A stretch of DNA of 29,109 nucleotides from an uncultured Trueperaceae bacterium. Lineage in GTDB: Bacteria; Deinococcota; Deinococci; Deinococcales; Trueperaceae. Location: positions 1 to 29,109 of the forward strand of contig CALCHY010000101.1 of the NCBI GenBank assembly GCA_937907415.1. Direction: 5' to 3'. Each line of letters opens with the position of its first letter. The stretch's first letter is position 1. The notes under the pieces are model-generated. The model was not told the origin of the DNA, did not search any database, and saw nothing but the letters and a program-made list of their open reading frames with translations. The translations under genes and the position numbers were made by a program. Of the stretch, positions 5,171 through 14,300 are shown piece by piece.

Positions 5171-7648
5171 TCACGTGAGGTCCAGTAGGGCACGCAACGC
5201 GTAGATGCTCTCCCCCGCCCCCGAGCGGGAAAGTGTCACGCTCCCACTCGTCGCCTCGGGCAGGTCGAACCGCAACAGCGCCACGCGCCCCGACGTCGTA
5301 ATCAACTGTCCGGCCGCGCCATCCACGAGCAGGTCTGGCGCCCACGCACTGCCGCGCGGGACTTGCACCCACGCCATCACGGCGCCGACGCCGCCGACGT
5401 GCCCAGTGGGTGCCAGCACGCGGTCCACGTCGCACGTCACGCTGCCGCTCATCACGCCGGTCGGGAAGCCCGCCGCGCGCGGCCGCACCGAGTAACCGTC
5501 CTCGCCCAGCACCGGCTGCGACCACACGGCCAGCGTCTCTCCGGGGAACTCAGGCGAGGACACTGGCACCCCGAACGGCAACCCGCCACCAACTACCGGC
5601 AGCCACTCACCGCGACCACCAGCAACGTCGCGGCGGTCAATCACGAGCGGCGGCCGACCCGCCGACCCGCCATACTGCGCGCCGAGCTTGTCCCCTCGCG
5701 TGCTGACCCTCACGAGCAAATCACCGTGACCAGACGCGCGCGTGAGGACACCGACGCCAGTCGGCCAGTTCGGGTGCAAGAACCTCTGGTGCGCCCTGAA
5801 CACCGGCTGGTCGCCATCCGGGTAGGTGATGCCCGGCACCCACCGGTACCGGGCCGGCTTGTCATCCCAGTACGGGTCGTCGCTGATCCACGCGCGCGGC
5901 GCCAAGTCCATTAGGGGGCCATCCCACGCGAGGACGCCGTCGCGCGTCACGCGGATGCGGTCCGCCAGCGTGTCGACCGCGAAAGCCCACGTCACGCCGT
6001 CCAGCCGCATCGCATCGACCACCTCCGTGTCACTGTCAACACTGAGGCCGTGAAAGGTCGTCGTTGCTCCCGCGCCGGGCCGCGCGATCTCGTTGCCGCC
6101 CGCGCGGTACATGACCGGCGCGTTCGCCAGGAACGGCTGCGGCAGCACATCCAACGTCGGCTGCCGCACTTGATACTCGAGCGGAAAGTGGAACTCGCCG
6201 TACCCGACGGTCATGCCGACCGCCAAGCCGCTATCAGCGAAGCGGTCCGTCAACCAGCTCGGAAGGCCGCTCGCTATGAGGGCAGTGCGCCCCCAGAACC
6301 TCCCGCCATCGTCACCAACTGCGACGCTGGGCGTGCGCCACGCGTACGGGGAGGCGCTCACGAGGGTCGGCCAACCATCATCGAACGATGGCGCGTCGAC
6401 GTCCTCGAGCACCCACTTGAGGCTGCGCCCGTACGGCCGCGCGGCCAACGGAATGTTCACGCCCCGATCCCGCACCTGGTCAATGAACGTTATCGTGCTC
6501 TGATTACGCGTATTGAACGCAATCACCGCCTCGGTTGGGTCGCCGCTCGGCCAATGCGGGAGAACCGGCCCGGACGCCTGATTAGTCCAGGCTGGCGTGA
6601 CGGAGACTGGGGTGCCGGAGGGCGCGGACCAGTTCGTGAAGTCAGCGTAGAAGTCGCCCAGCGCATCGACGATGCGGTAGGAGAGCCGGTGCCTTACCCA
6701 CGCCTCGAGCTTGCGTAGGCTAGGGTCGTACCGCAGCCAGAGTTGCACGCGGTGCGTGGGATGCATCGTCCTTCCACCCGGCGGCACGAAGACCGGCAGG
6801 TTGTCCGGCAGCGGCTCCTGGAACGCATGCCGCAACGCGGCCGACACGCTCGCGGCGGCGCCGTACCCGACGGCGGTGATGGCCTGCTCGACGCTGCCGG
6901 CGCGCGTGAACGGTCCCGGTGAGATGACGCCGCCGAACTCCTGCGGGAACACGTTCATATAGTCGAGGGCGTCCCCGTCGAGGTACAGGCAGTCGTTGGT
7001 CAGGTCGAACGGGAACGGGATGCCGTGAAAGTCGAACAAGTCCCAGTTCGCGTACGGGCTAACCCGCCCGAGTTCAACACTGCCGCTAACGCCGAAGCTC
7101 GTCACGCCATAATTCCCGCGCGCGCCATCCAGAACCTGCGCGTTATAAGCGGGGATGGCGTTCGGGCCGAACACCGAGAACTTGTCCACGGCAGGCCGGG
7201 AGGCGCTCACGTTACCGTTCCGAGCGAGCCACTGATCGTAAGGATCACCGAGGAACCGCCACCAGCGGCCCTCGGGGTCGTAGTTGTTCACGCCCGGCGG
7301 AAGTTGTTCCCTGACCGTGTCCGCAGCAGGCGGATGCAACGGCGGAAGGCTCACGACTGGGGTCACCGCGGCGCTTTGCGGGCTGGAGAGCAGTGGCGCC
7401 GGGAAGCGCTTCCCGTCGCCCAGGAGCTTGGGGGCGTTCGCTACGCGCGCGACGACTGCCACCTGGCGTGGACGCGGTGTTAGGAGGCTCTGGCCGGGCG
7501 CGAGGGCCACACCGTCGCTCGTGCTCAGCACCTGCCGGTCGGGGGCCGGAGCGACTACGTCCGCGTCACTAACCTCGTCGCTGACCTCAAGGCTACGCAG
7601 GGCCTCGAGGAGCCCGGCGAGGAACCACTGGTAGAACGCGGCGTTCAT
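5171..7648 (-). CDS. Large tail/baseplate protein, unrecognised family
   Basis: An 825-residue protein. ATG at 7648 overlaps the stop of the 56-residue gene by 4 nt (ATGA). The sequence begins with a hydrophobic/amphipathic stretch (MNAAFYQWFLAGLLEALRS). A Pro/Val-rich region (50-125) follows, then long beta-rich segments with many Trp, Tyr, Asp and Gly residues. Examples are WWRFLGDPYDQW, DLFDFHGIPFPFDLTND and WDGPLMDLAPRAWISDDPYW. No catalytic motif or collagen repeat is seen. Size, aromatic richness and position between the Kelch-type tail protein and the fibre genes point to a baseplate or tail-tip structural protein, possibly with carbohydrate-binding beta-sandwiches near the C-terminus (SGSVTLSRSGAG). 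I do not recognise the family, so function is inferred from context only. Confidence 0.82.
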   Translation of the reverse strand: MNAAFYQWFLAGLLEALRSLEVSDEVSDADVVAPAPDRQVLSTSDGVALAPGQSLLTPRPRQVAVVARVANAPKLLGDGKRFPAPLLSSPQSAAVTPVVSLPPLHPPAADTVREQLPPGVNNYDPEGRWWRFLGDPYDQWLARNGNVSASRPAVDKFSVFGPNAIPAYNAQVLDGARGNYGVTSFGVSGSVELGRVSPYANWDLFDFHGIPFPFDLTNDCLYLDGDALDYMNVFPQEFGGVISPGPFTRAGSVEQAITAVGYGAAASVSAALRHAFQEPLPDNLPVFVPPGGRTMHPTHRVQLWLRYDPSLRKLEAWVRHRLSYRIVDALGDFYADFTNWSAPSGTPVSVTPAWTNQASGPVLPHWPSGDPTEAVIAFNTRNQSTITFIDQVRDRGVNIPLAARPYGRSLKWVLEDVDAPSFDDGWPTLVSASPYAWRTPSVAVGDDGGRFWGRTALIASGLPSWLTDRFADSGLAVGMTVGYGEFHFPLEYQVRQPTLDVLPQPFLANAPVMYRAGGNEIARPGAGATTTFHGLSVDSDTEVVDAMRLDGVTWAFAVDTLADRIRVTRDGVLAWDGPLMDLAPRAWISDDPYWDDKPARYRWVPGITYPDGDQPVFRAHQRFLHPNWPTGVGVLTRASGHGDLLVRVSTRGDKLGAQYGGSAGRPPLVIDRRDVAGGRGEWLPVVGGGLPFGVPVSSPEFPGETLAVWSQPVLGEDGYSVRPRAAGFPTGVMSGSVTCDVDRVLAPTGHVGGVGAVMAWVQVPRGSAWAPDLLVDGAAGQLITTSGRVALLRFDLPEATSGSVTLSRSGAGESIYALRALLDLT

Positions 7649-7815
7649 CGTTCTCGCCCCACTACCGCCCAGCCCCTAGTGGTCTTGACGACCGTCACGC
7701 GCGCCTTCGGCGGCGTGCGAACGTTCAGGAGATTCCGAGCGACGACGACCTCACCCGAGGTGAGGCGCACGACGCTCTTCCCCGGCGCGACGTTCACGAC
7801 CGTGCCCCCCGTCAT
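7645..7815 (-). CDS. 56-residue beta-rich protein coupled between two tail genes
   Basis: This small gene is coupled at both ends: its ATG (7815) overlaps the stop of the Kelch tail gene (ATGA) and its own TGA overlaps the ATG of the 825-residue gene. The protein (starting MTGGTVVNVAPGKSVVRLTSG) is basic. It alternates short hydrophobic strands with turns (VVVARNLLNVRTPP, ARVTVVKTTRGWAVVG), resembling a small SH3-like or OB-like barrel. It has no signal peptide. The double overlap strongly supports translation. It may be a tail assembly or minor tail component; the family was not recognised. Confidence 0.72.
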   Translation of the reverse strand: MTGGTVVNVAPGKSVVRLTSGEVVVARNLLNVRTPPKARVTVVKTTRGWAVVGRER

Positions 7816-10574
7816 TCCGGCGCCGCCCAGTACTCGACGGTCGTGCTCTCACCGAACGAATCGTTGCGAGGGCCACTACCGGACCAGGAGACGCGGGCCA
7901 CCAACCCCAGGGCCGTGACTGCGCCGGGCGTGACGTCGACGCGGCCAGCGAATGTGACGCTGGTGACCAGCCGATCGCTGGGGTTGTTCACGGCCCAGGC
8001 GTCTCTCAGGGCAACCCAGGCCGCATGGTCGCGCGCGTAATCAGCCGTGCGGGTGGAGTTGCAGTCCGCGCCAGAGCACGCGTCGAAGCCGTCCTCGGCG
8101 CAAGTCACTTGCGCGGGCGCCGCGTCCGTGACGACCGTGTACGCATTGATGACCTCACCCCAGTGCGTGCCGACGGTGTCGCCACCTTCTCCGACGGGCA
8201 TGAGGATGCTGTCGCTCACGCGCGTGTTGATGTGCCACATGCCGCGACCTATCGGCACGTACGTTTCTACGCGGCTGGCGAACTTGTAGGTCGGCGTGAT
8301 GTTGATGCCGCCGCCGCCAGAACCGACCGTCCACCCGTGATGCGTCTGCGTGGTCTCCAGTCGCGCCCGCAACCAACCCTCCGCATGCCACGTCTGCGTT
8401 ACCTCCTTCACGGCACTCAGGTAGGCGCCGGGCGCCGTCTCGAACGTCGCGTCCGGGTCGACGTTGCCGCGCGTCACCCACGTGCGCTCCAACGTGTGCG
8501 CCAAAGCACCGGGGCAGCAAGCGAGATACGTGTGCTCCCTGACCGTCCACTCGACGGGCGCGATGACGACCTCGCCGCCGCCGGTGAATCGACTAGCGAT
8601 GTTCCCGCTCGGCGTCCAGATGGCGCGCCGCGTGATGATCTCCTCGCTCACGATGCGGCCACCGGACTTGGTGAGGGTCGTCTGCACTTCCTGGTACGAC
8701 AGGCCCGCCCCGGCGGTCTCCGTCCACGACAGCGTGCCGCTGGCGGCGGTCTCGAACGTCTCGCCGTCGCACGGGTCGCCTGGGGTCGCGTCCTCGTCGC
8801 GGCAGTCCGCCAAGTAATCCGCGAGCAGGGGTTCTGGGTCGGTGAACTCCGCGCCGCCCTGCACGGTCATGCTGCCGCTGGCGCCGCGAACGTCGGGCAC
8901 GCCAAACGACGCCGCAGGCAGGCCGCCACCGTGAACGATGACGGCGCCCGGCGCGAACCAGTGCGGCGCGCCACCACCAAGCACCAGGTCGTCCAGTACC
9001 GCCTGCAGGGTCTTCCCCTCCGTGCGGTACTCCTCGTCCACCAACCCGGACGCGTCAACGAGGCCAGCGAAGCCGTTGACGGCGAAGAGGCTGACGCCGA
9101 CCACTTCAGCGGCGGCGCTCGCCAGTTCGAAGCGCGTCGGCAGCACGCGGGGCAGCAGCTCGAGGGCCGCGCACCTGGTGGTGATGTCAAGGCCGCTGCA
9201 GAGCGACGCCGTGTGCGGTTTCAGGCAGCCGGTCGTGAGGCCGCCGCCGTCCGGTAGTGCATCCAACGGCATGAGCTCCGGTAGGGGTTCGTTAGTGGCG
9301 GTGGCCACGGTGGGGCTGGCGTACGCGTGCGTGCGGGTGGCGGGCGGCTCTGCGCCCCACTCGATGCTGACCGTGGGCGCGCCTTCGAGGTTGAAGCCGA
9401 CTTCCGGTCCGGGGTCGCTAGCGGCGCCGAACGCGGTGACGCTGCCCGTCAGTTGCCCGCCGAGTCCCCACGCGAGGTCGTACGCGTCCGCCGCCACGAT
9501 CTGTGGGTACTGCGTCGCTTCGTCGGTATGCAACGCCCTGGCTGGGATGAGCGGCGGTGCTCCGACGGGTGTACTGGGCGTCGGTGGGCTCCACGCGGGC
9601 GCGGTGCTGTCGTCGACGCCTACGGTGATGAGGGCGTTCGCGGTGACCGCGCGGCCGGTGGTGAACGTCACAAGCAGGTCGGCGGTCACCCCCGGCCCGC
9701 CGCTCACGTCAAGGTTGATGGTGAGGTATGCGTCCGTCGTGACGACCGGCAGTTCGACGCTCACGATGACCTCGAGCACGCTCGGGTCTGCGAGCGTCAG
9801 GGCGTTGGTGGCGCCCGCCCACGAGATCACGAGTACCTGATTCCCGGTGTTCACGCCTAGCGCCGGACCGCCCTGCACAGGGAGAGCTTCAAGATTAGAC
9901 CAGGTGCCCGCGACTGGGTCGTACCGCTGCACGACGCTAGTGAAGGTGCTGGTGCTGACCTCGACTCCGGCGGCGAGGATGACGTCACCGCCGTCGCAGA
10001 CCATGGCCGGGTCCCACACGGCAGTCGTCGGGCTCGTGTGGGTGGTCCAGGCGTCCGCCGCGGGGTCGTAACTGGCGAAGCTGCCGCCGTCCGTCACGTA
10101 GATGATGCCGGTCGCGCTGAGGGCGCTGCTGGACCGCTCGGTGACGCTGAACGGCGGCGCGGCGAGCGGCCGCCACGTGTCCAGGCTGAGGTGGTAAGCC
10201 TGCGGGGTCGGGCCCAACCAGAACAGTTCCCCAGCGAGCTCGTGGAGACTGATGCCGTACGTCGCGCCGCTCGGGGCTGTCAGGTCGGCTTGCGTGCCGT
10301 TGGCGAGGTCGAGGCTATGAAGGCCGTTATCGTCGACGTAGTACGCGACGCCGGTGACGACGGCGAGGGTCGCGGGGCCCGGGTCGGTGGCGGTAGCTAA
10401 CGGTGCTTCTGAGCGCCACGCGCCGCTCGCGAGGTTCAGGACGCTGACCTTGTTCAGCGCCCCGCTTGGGCTTTCCCACCCGCCGATGACCCACACTTCA
10501 CCGTCATGCAACGCTATCCCGGCGTAAGCGTGGTTATGGCCGGTGAGGGCCGCTAGTGGGTTCCACGTGGCCAT
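7812..10574 (-). CDS. Tail tip protein with N-terminal Kelch-like beta-propeller
   Basis: A 920-residue protein. ATG at 10574 was chosen for its AAGGAGGGAGG ribosome site; an upstream in-frame extension overlaps the previous gene. Residues about 1-270 contain repeated Kelch-type blades. HNHAYAGIALHDGEVWVIGG is followed by VSVLNLASGAW, later IIYVTDGGSFASYDPAADAW, and DVILAAGVEV...VVQRYDPVAGTW. Each ends in a Y/L-D-P-A-x-x-x-W strand. The rest is beta-rich. Near residues 500-620 (TRFELASAAAEVVGVSLFAV, TLQAVLDDLVLGGGAPHWF) it resembles a tail-hub/baseplate segment, followed by a Cys-containing C-terminal region (TYLACCPGAL). The position after the distal tail gene fits a tail-hub or tip protein. 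Propeller and hub assignments are motif-based. Confidence 0.82.
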   Translation of the reverse strand: MATWNPLAALTGHNHAYAGIALHDGEVWVIGGWESPSGALNKVSVLNLASGAWRSEAPLATATDPGPATLAVVTGVAYYVDDNGLHSLDLANGTQADLTAPSGATYGISLHELAGELFWLGPTPQAYHLSLDTWRPLAAPPFSVTERSSSALSATGIIYVTDGGSFASYDPAADAWTTHTSPTTAVWDPAMVCDGGDVILAAGVEVSTSTFTSVVQRYDPVAGTWSNLEALPVQGGPALGVNTGNQVLVISWAGATNALTLADPSVLEVIVSVELPVVTTDAYLTINLDVSGGPGVTADLLVTFTTGRAVTANALITVGVDDSTAPAWSPPTPSTPVGAPPLIPARALHTDEATQYPQIVAADAYDLAWGLGGQLTGSVTAFGAASDPGPEVGFNLEGAPTVSIEWGAEPPATRTHAYASPTVATATNEPLPELMPLDALPDGGGLTTGCLKPHTASLCSGLDITTRCAALELLPRVLPTRFELASAAAEVVGVSLFAVNGFAGLVDASGLVDEEYRTEGKTLQAVLDDLVLGGGAPHWFAPGAVIVHGGGLPAASFGVPDVRGASGSMTVQGGAEFTDPEPLLADYLADCRDEDATPGDPCDGETFETAASGTLSWTETAGAGLSYQEVQTTLTKSGGRIVSEEIITRRAIWTPSGNIASRFTGGGEVVIAPVEWTVREHTYLACCPGALAHTLERTWVTRGNVDPDATFETAPGAYLSAVKEVTQTWHAEGWLRARLETTQTHHGWTVGSGGGGINITPTYKFASRVETYVPIGRGMWHINTRVSDSILMPVGEGGDTVGTHWGEVINAYTVVTDAAPAQVTCAEDGFDACSGADCNSTRTADYARDHAAWVALRDAWAVNNPSDRLVTSVTFAGRVDVTPGAVTALGLVARVSWSGSGPRNDSFGESTTVEYWAAPE

Positions 10575-10588
10575 AACCACCTCCCTCC

Positions 10589-10972
10589 TTAGGCTTCGGC
10601 GCCTGCCGCGCGAAGGTTCACCATCTGCGCGAGTTGCCTGCTGGCGGTGAGCGGAACGCTCATGTCGATCCAGACGTTGACGCTCGCACTCGCCGCCAAC
10701 GTGCCGATGGCTAGCGGCGTCTCGTGATCCACCCACCCGGACGGTGGTTGCGTGGCACCCGTCGCGATGAGCGCGAACTGGTTCGCCGGGAATGCGCTGA
10801 CTTGCGCGATGCTGACCTCGACGTCAGTGACGGTGTTCGCGCCGGCGTTCTTGAGGACGACCTGGTACGCAGTGCCGGCGTGCTTGCCGGTGTAAGTCTC
10901 GCCTGGGCCGATGACGCCCATGTTGATGCTGCCGAGCGGCGTGACACCGTCAGCTTCGAGCCATGTGAGCAT
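10589..10972 (-). CDS. Small beta-rich tail protein
   Basis: A 127-residue protein with ATG at 10972 and AGGAGG a few bases upstream, lying 8 nt after the distal-tail gene. The sequence has the strand-turn pattern of an Ig-like or CARDB-like sandwich: GPGETYTGKHAGTAYQVVLK, NTVTDVEVSIAQVS, then LAASASVNVWIDMSVP. It ends with a short helix-like tail (SRQLAQMVNLRAA). It is followed 14 nt later by the Kelch tail protein. Probably a structural component of the tail tip, perhaps surface-exposed. The family was not recognised with certainty. Confidence 0.75.
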   Translation of the reverse strand: MLTWLEADGVTPLGSINMGVIGPGETYTGKHAGTAYQVVLKNAGANTVTDVEVSIAQVSAFPANQFALIATGATQPPSGWVDHETPLAIGTLAASASVNVWIDMSVPLTASRQLAQMVNLRAAGAEA

Positions 10973-10980
10973 GCTGCCTC

Positions 10981-11367
10981 CTAGATGATTACGGTGATGT
11001 CGAAGTAGTAACGACTGCCACCGGGTGTGGCTGGCGTGAATGTCGGCGGGTCGCCGGGCGCGAACCGCGCCGCGTACACGACCGCGACGCTGCCGAGGGG
11101 CCCGAGGAGGTCTGTCTCGAGCGCGAACGCGCCTCCCGCCTCGTACAGCGCCGCGATGGCCGTGACCTGCGCGGGCATGAGGAAGCCTTGCGTTTCGCTG
11201 CTAACGAATCGCACGGTGCGGTTGGTGGCCAAGCCCCAGTCCTCCACGTACTCGGTGTTGTGTCCCACCGCGCCGCTCCTGAGCGCCGCCTTCCTCAGAC
11301 GCGGAGACAACGGGGGTCGCGGCGGCTCGTAGCTGGGATTCAAGGTGGTGCTGCCGAAGCGGAGCAT
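10981..11367 (-). CDS. Distal tail-like protein downstream of tape measure
   Basis: A 128-residue protein. The ATG at 11367 overlaps the tape measure stop by one base (TGATG). Sequence features are an early Pro-rich stretch (YEPPRPPLSPRLRK), then NRTVRFVSSETQGFLMPAQVTAIAALYEAGG and LETDLLGPLG, ending in a beta strand pair (RYYFDITVII). In siphoviruses the gene straight after the tape measure protein usually encodes the distal tail protein or a minor tail protein of the tip. Size is short for a full Dit, so it may be only the N-terminal ring-forming type or a lambda M-like protein. Function is inferred from position. Confidence 0.75.
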   Translation of the reverse strand: MLRFGSTTLNPSYEPPRPPLSPRLRKAALRSGAVGHNTEYVEDWGLATNRTVRFVSSETQGFLMPAQVTAIAALYEAGGAFALETDLLGPLGSVAVVYAARFAPGDPPTFTPATPGGSRYYFDITVII

Positions 11368-14300
11368 CAACGCCTGCCCTTCTTGAGGCCGCGTGCATCC
11401 AGCTCACGGTCGACGAGCCGCACGAATTCGCGCGCCTGCTGCGCGAGCGGTCCCGGCGCGCTGGTGCTGCGAGCGTCCACCGCGATCTGCACCGGCCCAC
11501 GCGCCGAACCACTACCGGCGTTAGCAGTTGCGGACGCCGCGCGGAACGCCGCCCCTGGCGTGAGGCCGGACAGGAGCTGAGTCATGCCGCTTGCTAGCGC
11601 CTGGCGTTGGCTGAGGGCGCCACTCAGGAACGTGCGGGTGAACATCTGACCCGAGTGCGTCAGGTCACTCAGGGGCCCGCGCTTAGCGTCCGATGATGGC
11701 AGCATCTCCCGTATGCGGTGGAGCACGTCTTCCACGGCGGTCAGGAGGACTTGCTTGTTGGCGGTGACGCCGGATGCGAACGCGGTCATGAGGCCCTTCC
11801 CCGCCGCCTCCCCGGCGGCGTCAGCGGCGTCCCCGATGGTGTCGCGCAGTTCCTCCTCGATGCGCTGCTGTTCGTCGCCGAAGCGCTTGAGGAACGCCGT
11901 CACGGCGTTGCTGGCGGAGTCGGCGAACACGTCGCCGGTGACGGCCTGCACCTCGTCGATTACTGCCTTGTAGCCGCTGATGAGTTGCTGCCCGGCGGCG
12001 TCGAAGTTCACGGCGCTCGCGATCTCGGTCTTCAACGCTGCCACCTGCTGTTCGAGGCTAGTCACTTGCTCGTCGATGGCTTTGAGGGTGTCCGGCGTCT
12101 GTACGGCCTCGGCGTTGAGGTCCTTGAAGATGTCGCGCAGGATGTCGGGTTGCTTGACTTCTAGCCCTTCGAGGGGGTCGGTGATGGTGCCGTCGATGAA
12201 GCGCTTCAGGCGGTTGTTGACGTCGGTGAGGCCGAGGCCGAACTCCTTGGCGATGCGGCCCGCGAGTTCGCGGAACTGGCCGGCGTCGGCCTCGGTCACG
12301 AGTCCGTCCGTGAACGATTCGCGGAGGGCTTTGGCGGCGGCTTGCATGCTGGTGTTGGCTGCGGTCTGGTAGTCGCGCCAGAGGCGCGTGGCGTCCTGGA
12401 GGTCGTCGCCGTACTGCGCGAAGCTCTCGCCCGCTTCTTGCGCGGCGCGGACGCCTGAGAGGGCGGCGAGCGCGAGCTGGCGTTGGGATTCGATGACGTT
12501 CCGCGGCACCGGCTGGTCGAGAAGCTCGGCCAGGTCGGCAGCGGCTGAGTAAACCCCCGCGTACTGGCCCTTGACGGCCTGCAGGGCGGTGGCCTGGTCC
12601 TCCAGGTGGCTGATGTAGGCGAGCTGCGCGTCCGTGACGTTGCGTGTCGCGGCCGCGACTTCCTCCACCCCAGCGGCTTCACGGACGGCCTCTGCTAGCG
12701 CCTCCTTCCGCAGGCGGATGGTCTCCCTATAGGTGGCGTGCGCGACGCGTTGCGCTCCGGCCTCGTCGAGGGTGGCTTGCGCCACGTCACGCAGGTGCTG
12801 GAACTGCTCGCTGGCGAAGTCGGCGGTGGCGCGGGCGCGCTGCGCCATGAGAGCGTCGATCTCGGCGACCTGCTGCCTGAGTGGGTCTAGTGCGCCGCTT
12901 TCGAACCCGCGCGCCGTAAGCGTGGCGATGGCGCGCAGGAGGCTGGTGCGGGTGGCGGCGAGGGCGTTCGTCTGCAACGCCGTGAGTTGGTTCAGGGTGC
13001 GCTCGACGTCCGACTGCACGAGCTGCGCGGCCGCCTGACTGGCGTCGCGCCTGGCCGCCTCAATGCCGGTCATGTACGCCTGCACGGCTTCGGTGGTCAT
13101 GCGCTTGGCGTCCGCGAGGATGTTGCGGTTCACGGCTGCCAGGGCGTCGTCGACGTCTTGCGCGGTGCGCAGGAGTTCGTCGCGTTCCCGCCCGACCGTC
13201 GTCAGCAGCGCCGTGGCGATGCGTTCCTGCTCGGCCCGGAGGGCGTTAGCGCGCTCGGCTGCCGTGAACAGCGCCTGGTCGAGGTCGCTTAGGCCGCGTT
13301 GCGCGTCCTCGCTGAATACTCCCTCGGTTAGGCCGCGGACGGTCTTGATGAGTTCCTCCACGTGCTTGCTGGCCTCGTCCGCCAACTGCTCGTGCCGGTC
13401 CGCGACCCGCTCGAGCGCCGCGTTGATCATCTTGACGACCTCGCCGTTGCCGCCGTAGGCGTTGCGCCAGGAGAGGAGTTGCCGCTCGATGCCCGCCAGG
13501 GTCTCGCTGGTCGCCTCGTCAAGGTCTTTGGTGATGGCGTCGATGAGGGGCTTCTGCGCGGCGGCGAACGCCTCCTCGTTGAGTTCCGTGATGCTCTCGG
13601 CCAACTTCGCGTTGGCGAGTTCGACTTCCTGGTTGCGGAGTTCAGCGATGCGCACCAGCTCGGCGGCGTTACCCGCTGCCGCGGCTTCGAGCCGGTCGTA
13701 GGCCGCGTGGATCTCTCGCAGCTCGGCGGCGGCCGCCAAGCGAATGACGGTGCCTTGGTCGCCTGCGAACTCGGCGCGAGCCTTCGCCAGGTCGCGTTCA
13801 CGCGCCACGATCTGGTCGCTGGCCTCCTGCTGTAGGCGGGTTGTCTCCCGCCAGTACCGCTCGGTGGCCTGCCTGCGAGCCTGGTAGGCGGTCTCGTCGA
13901 TCAAGGCGAGCAGGTCGGCGTTGCCAGCCGCTTCGATTCGGGCGTCGCCGTAGAACTTGGTGAGGTCCCTCAACTCCTGGTCGTACTTGATTCCCAACAC
14001 GCTGTGTTGGTCGCCGCGCGCTTCAGCCGCCTCAAGCAACAGATCGCGTTGCTTGCCGGTAAGGGTGTCGTAAAGGTCGTCGTAGGCGCTCTCGACTTCG
14101 CGCGCGAAGCCGTCTTGAATGGCCCGCAACTCGCTCACGCGCAACTCCTCGAGCCGCTTGGTGTCCTGCCCGTACTCCTTGGCCTTGCTGATGAGGTCGC
14201 CGTAGAGCTTCTCGGTGTCCTCTAGGCGGCGTTGGTGCTCGAGCCGCAGCGTGTCGATGGTGTTGAGTCGGCCTTTGGTTTGGGCGTCGACGATGGCGCG

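Noticed and set aside
8025..9257. 410-residue open frame on the plus strand
   Set aside because: Lies antisense to the Kelch-type tail gene, is very rich in Arg/Ala/Gly with no recognisable domain, and has no ribosome site. It is a GC-rich shadow of the real gene.
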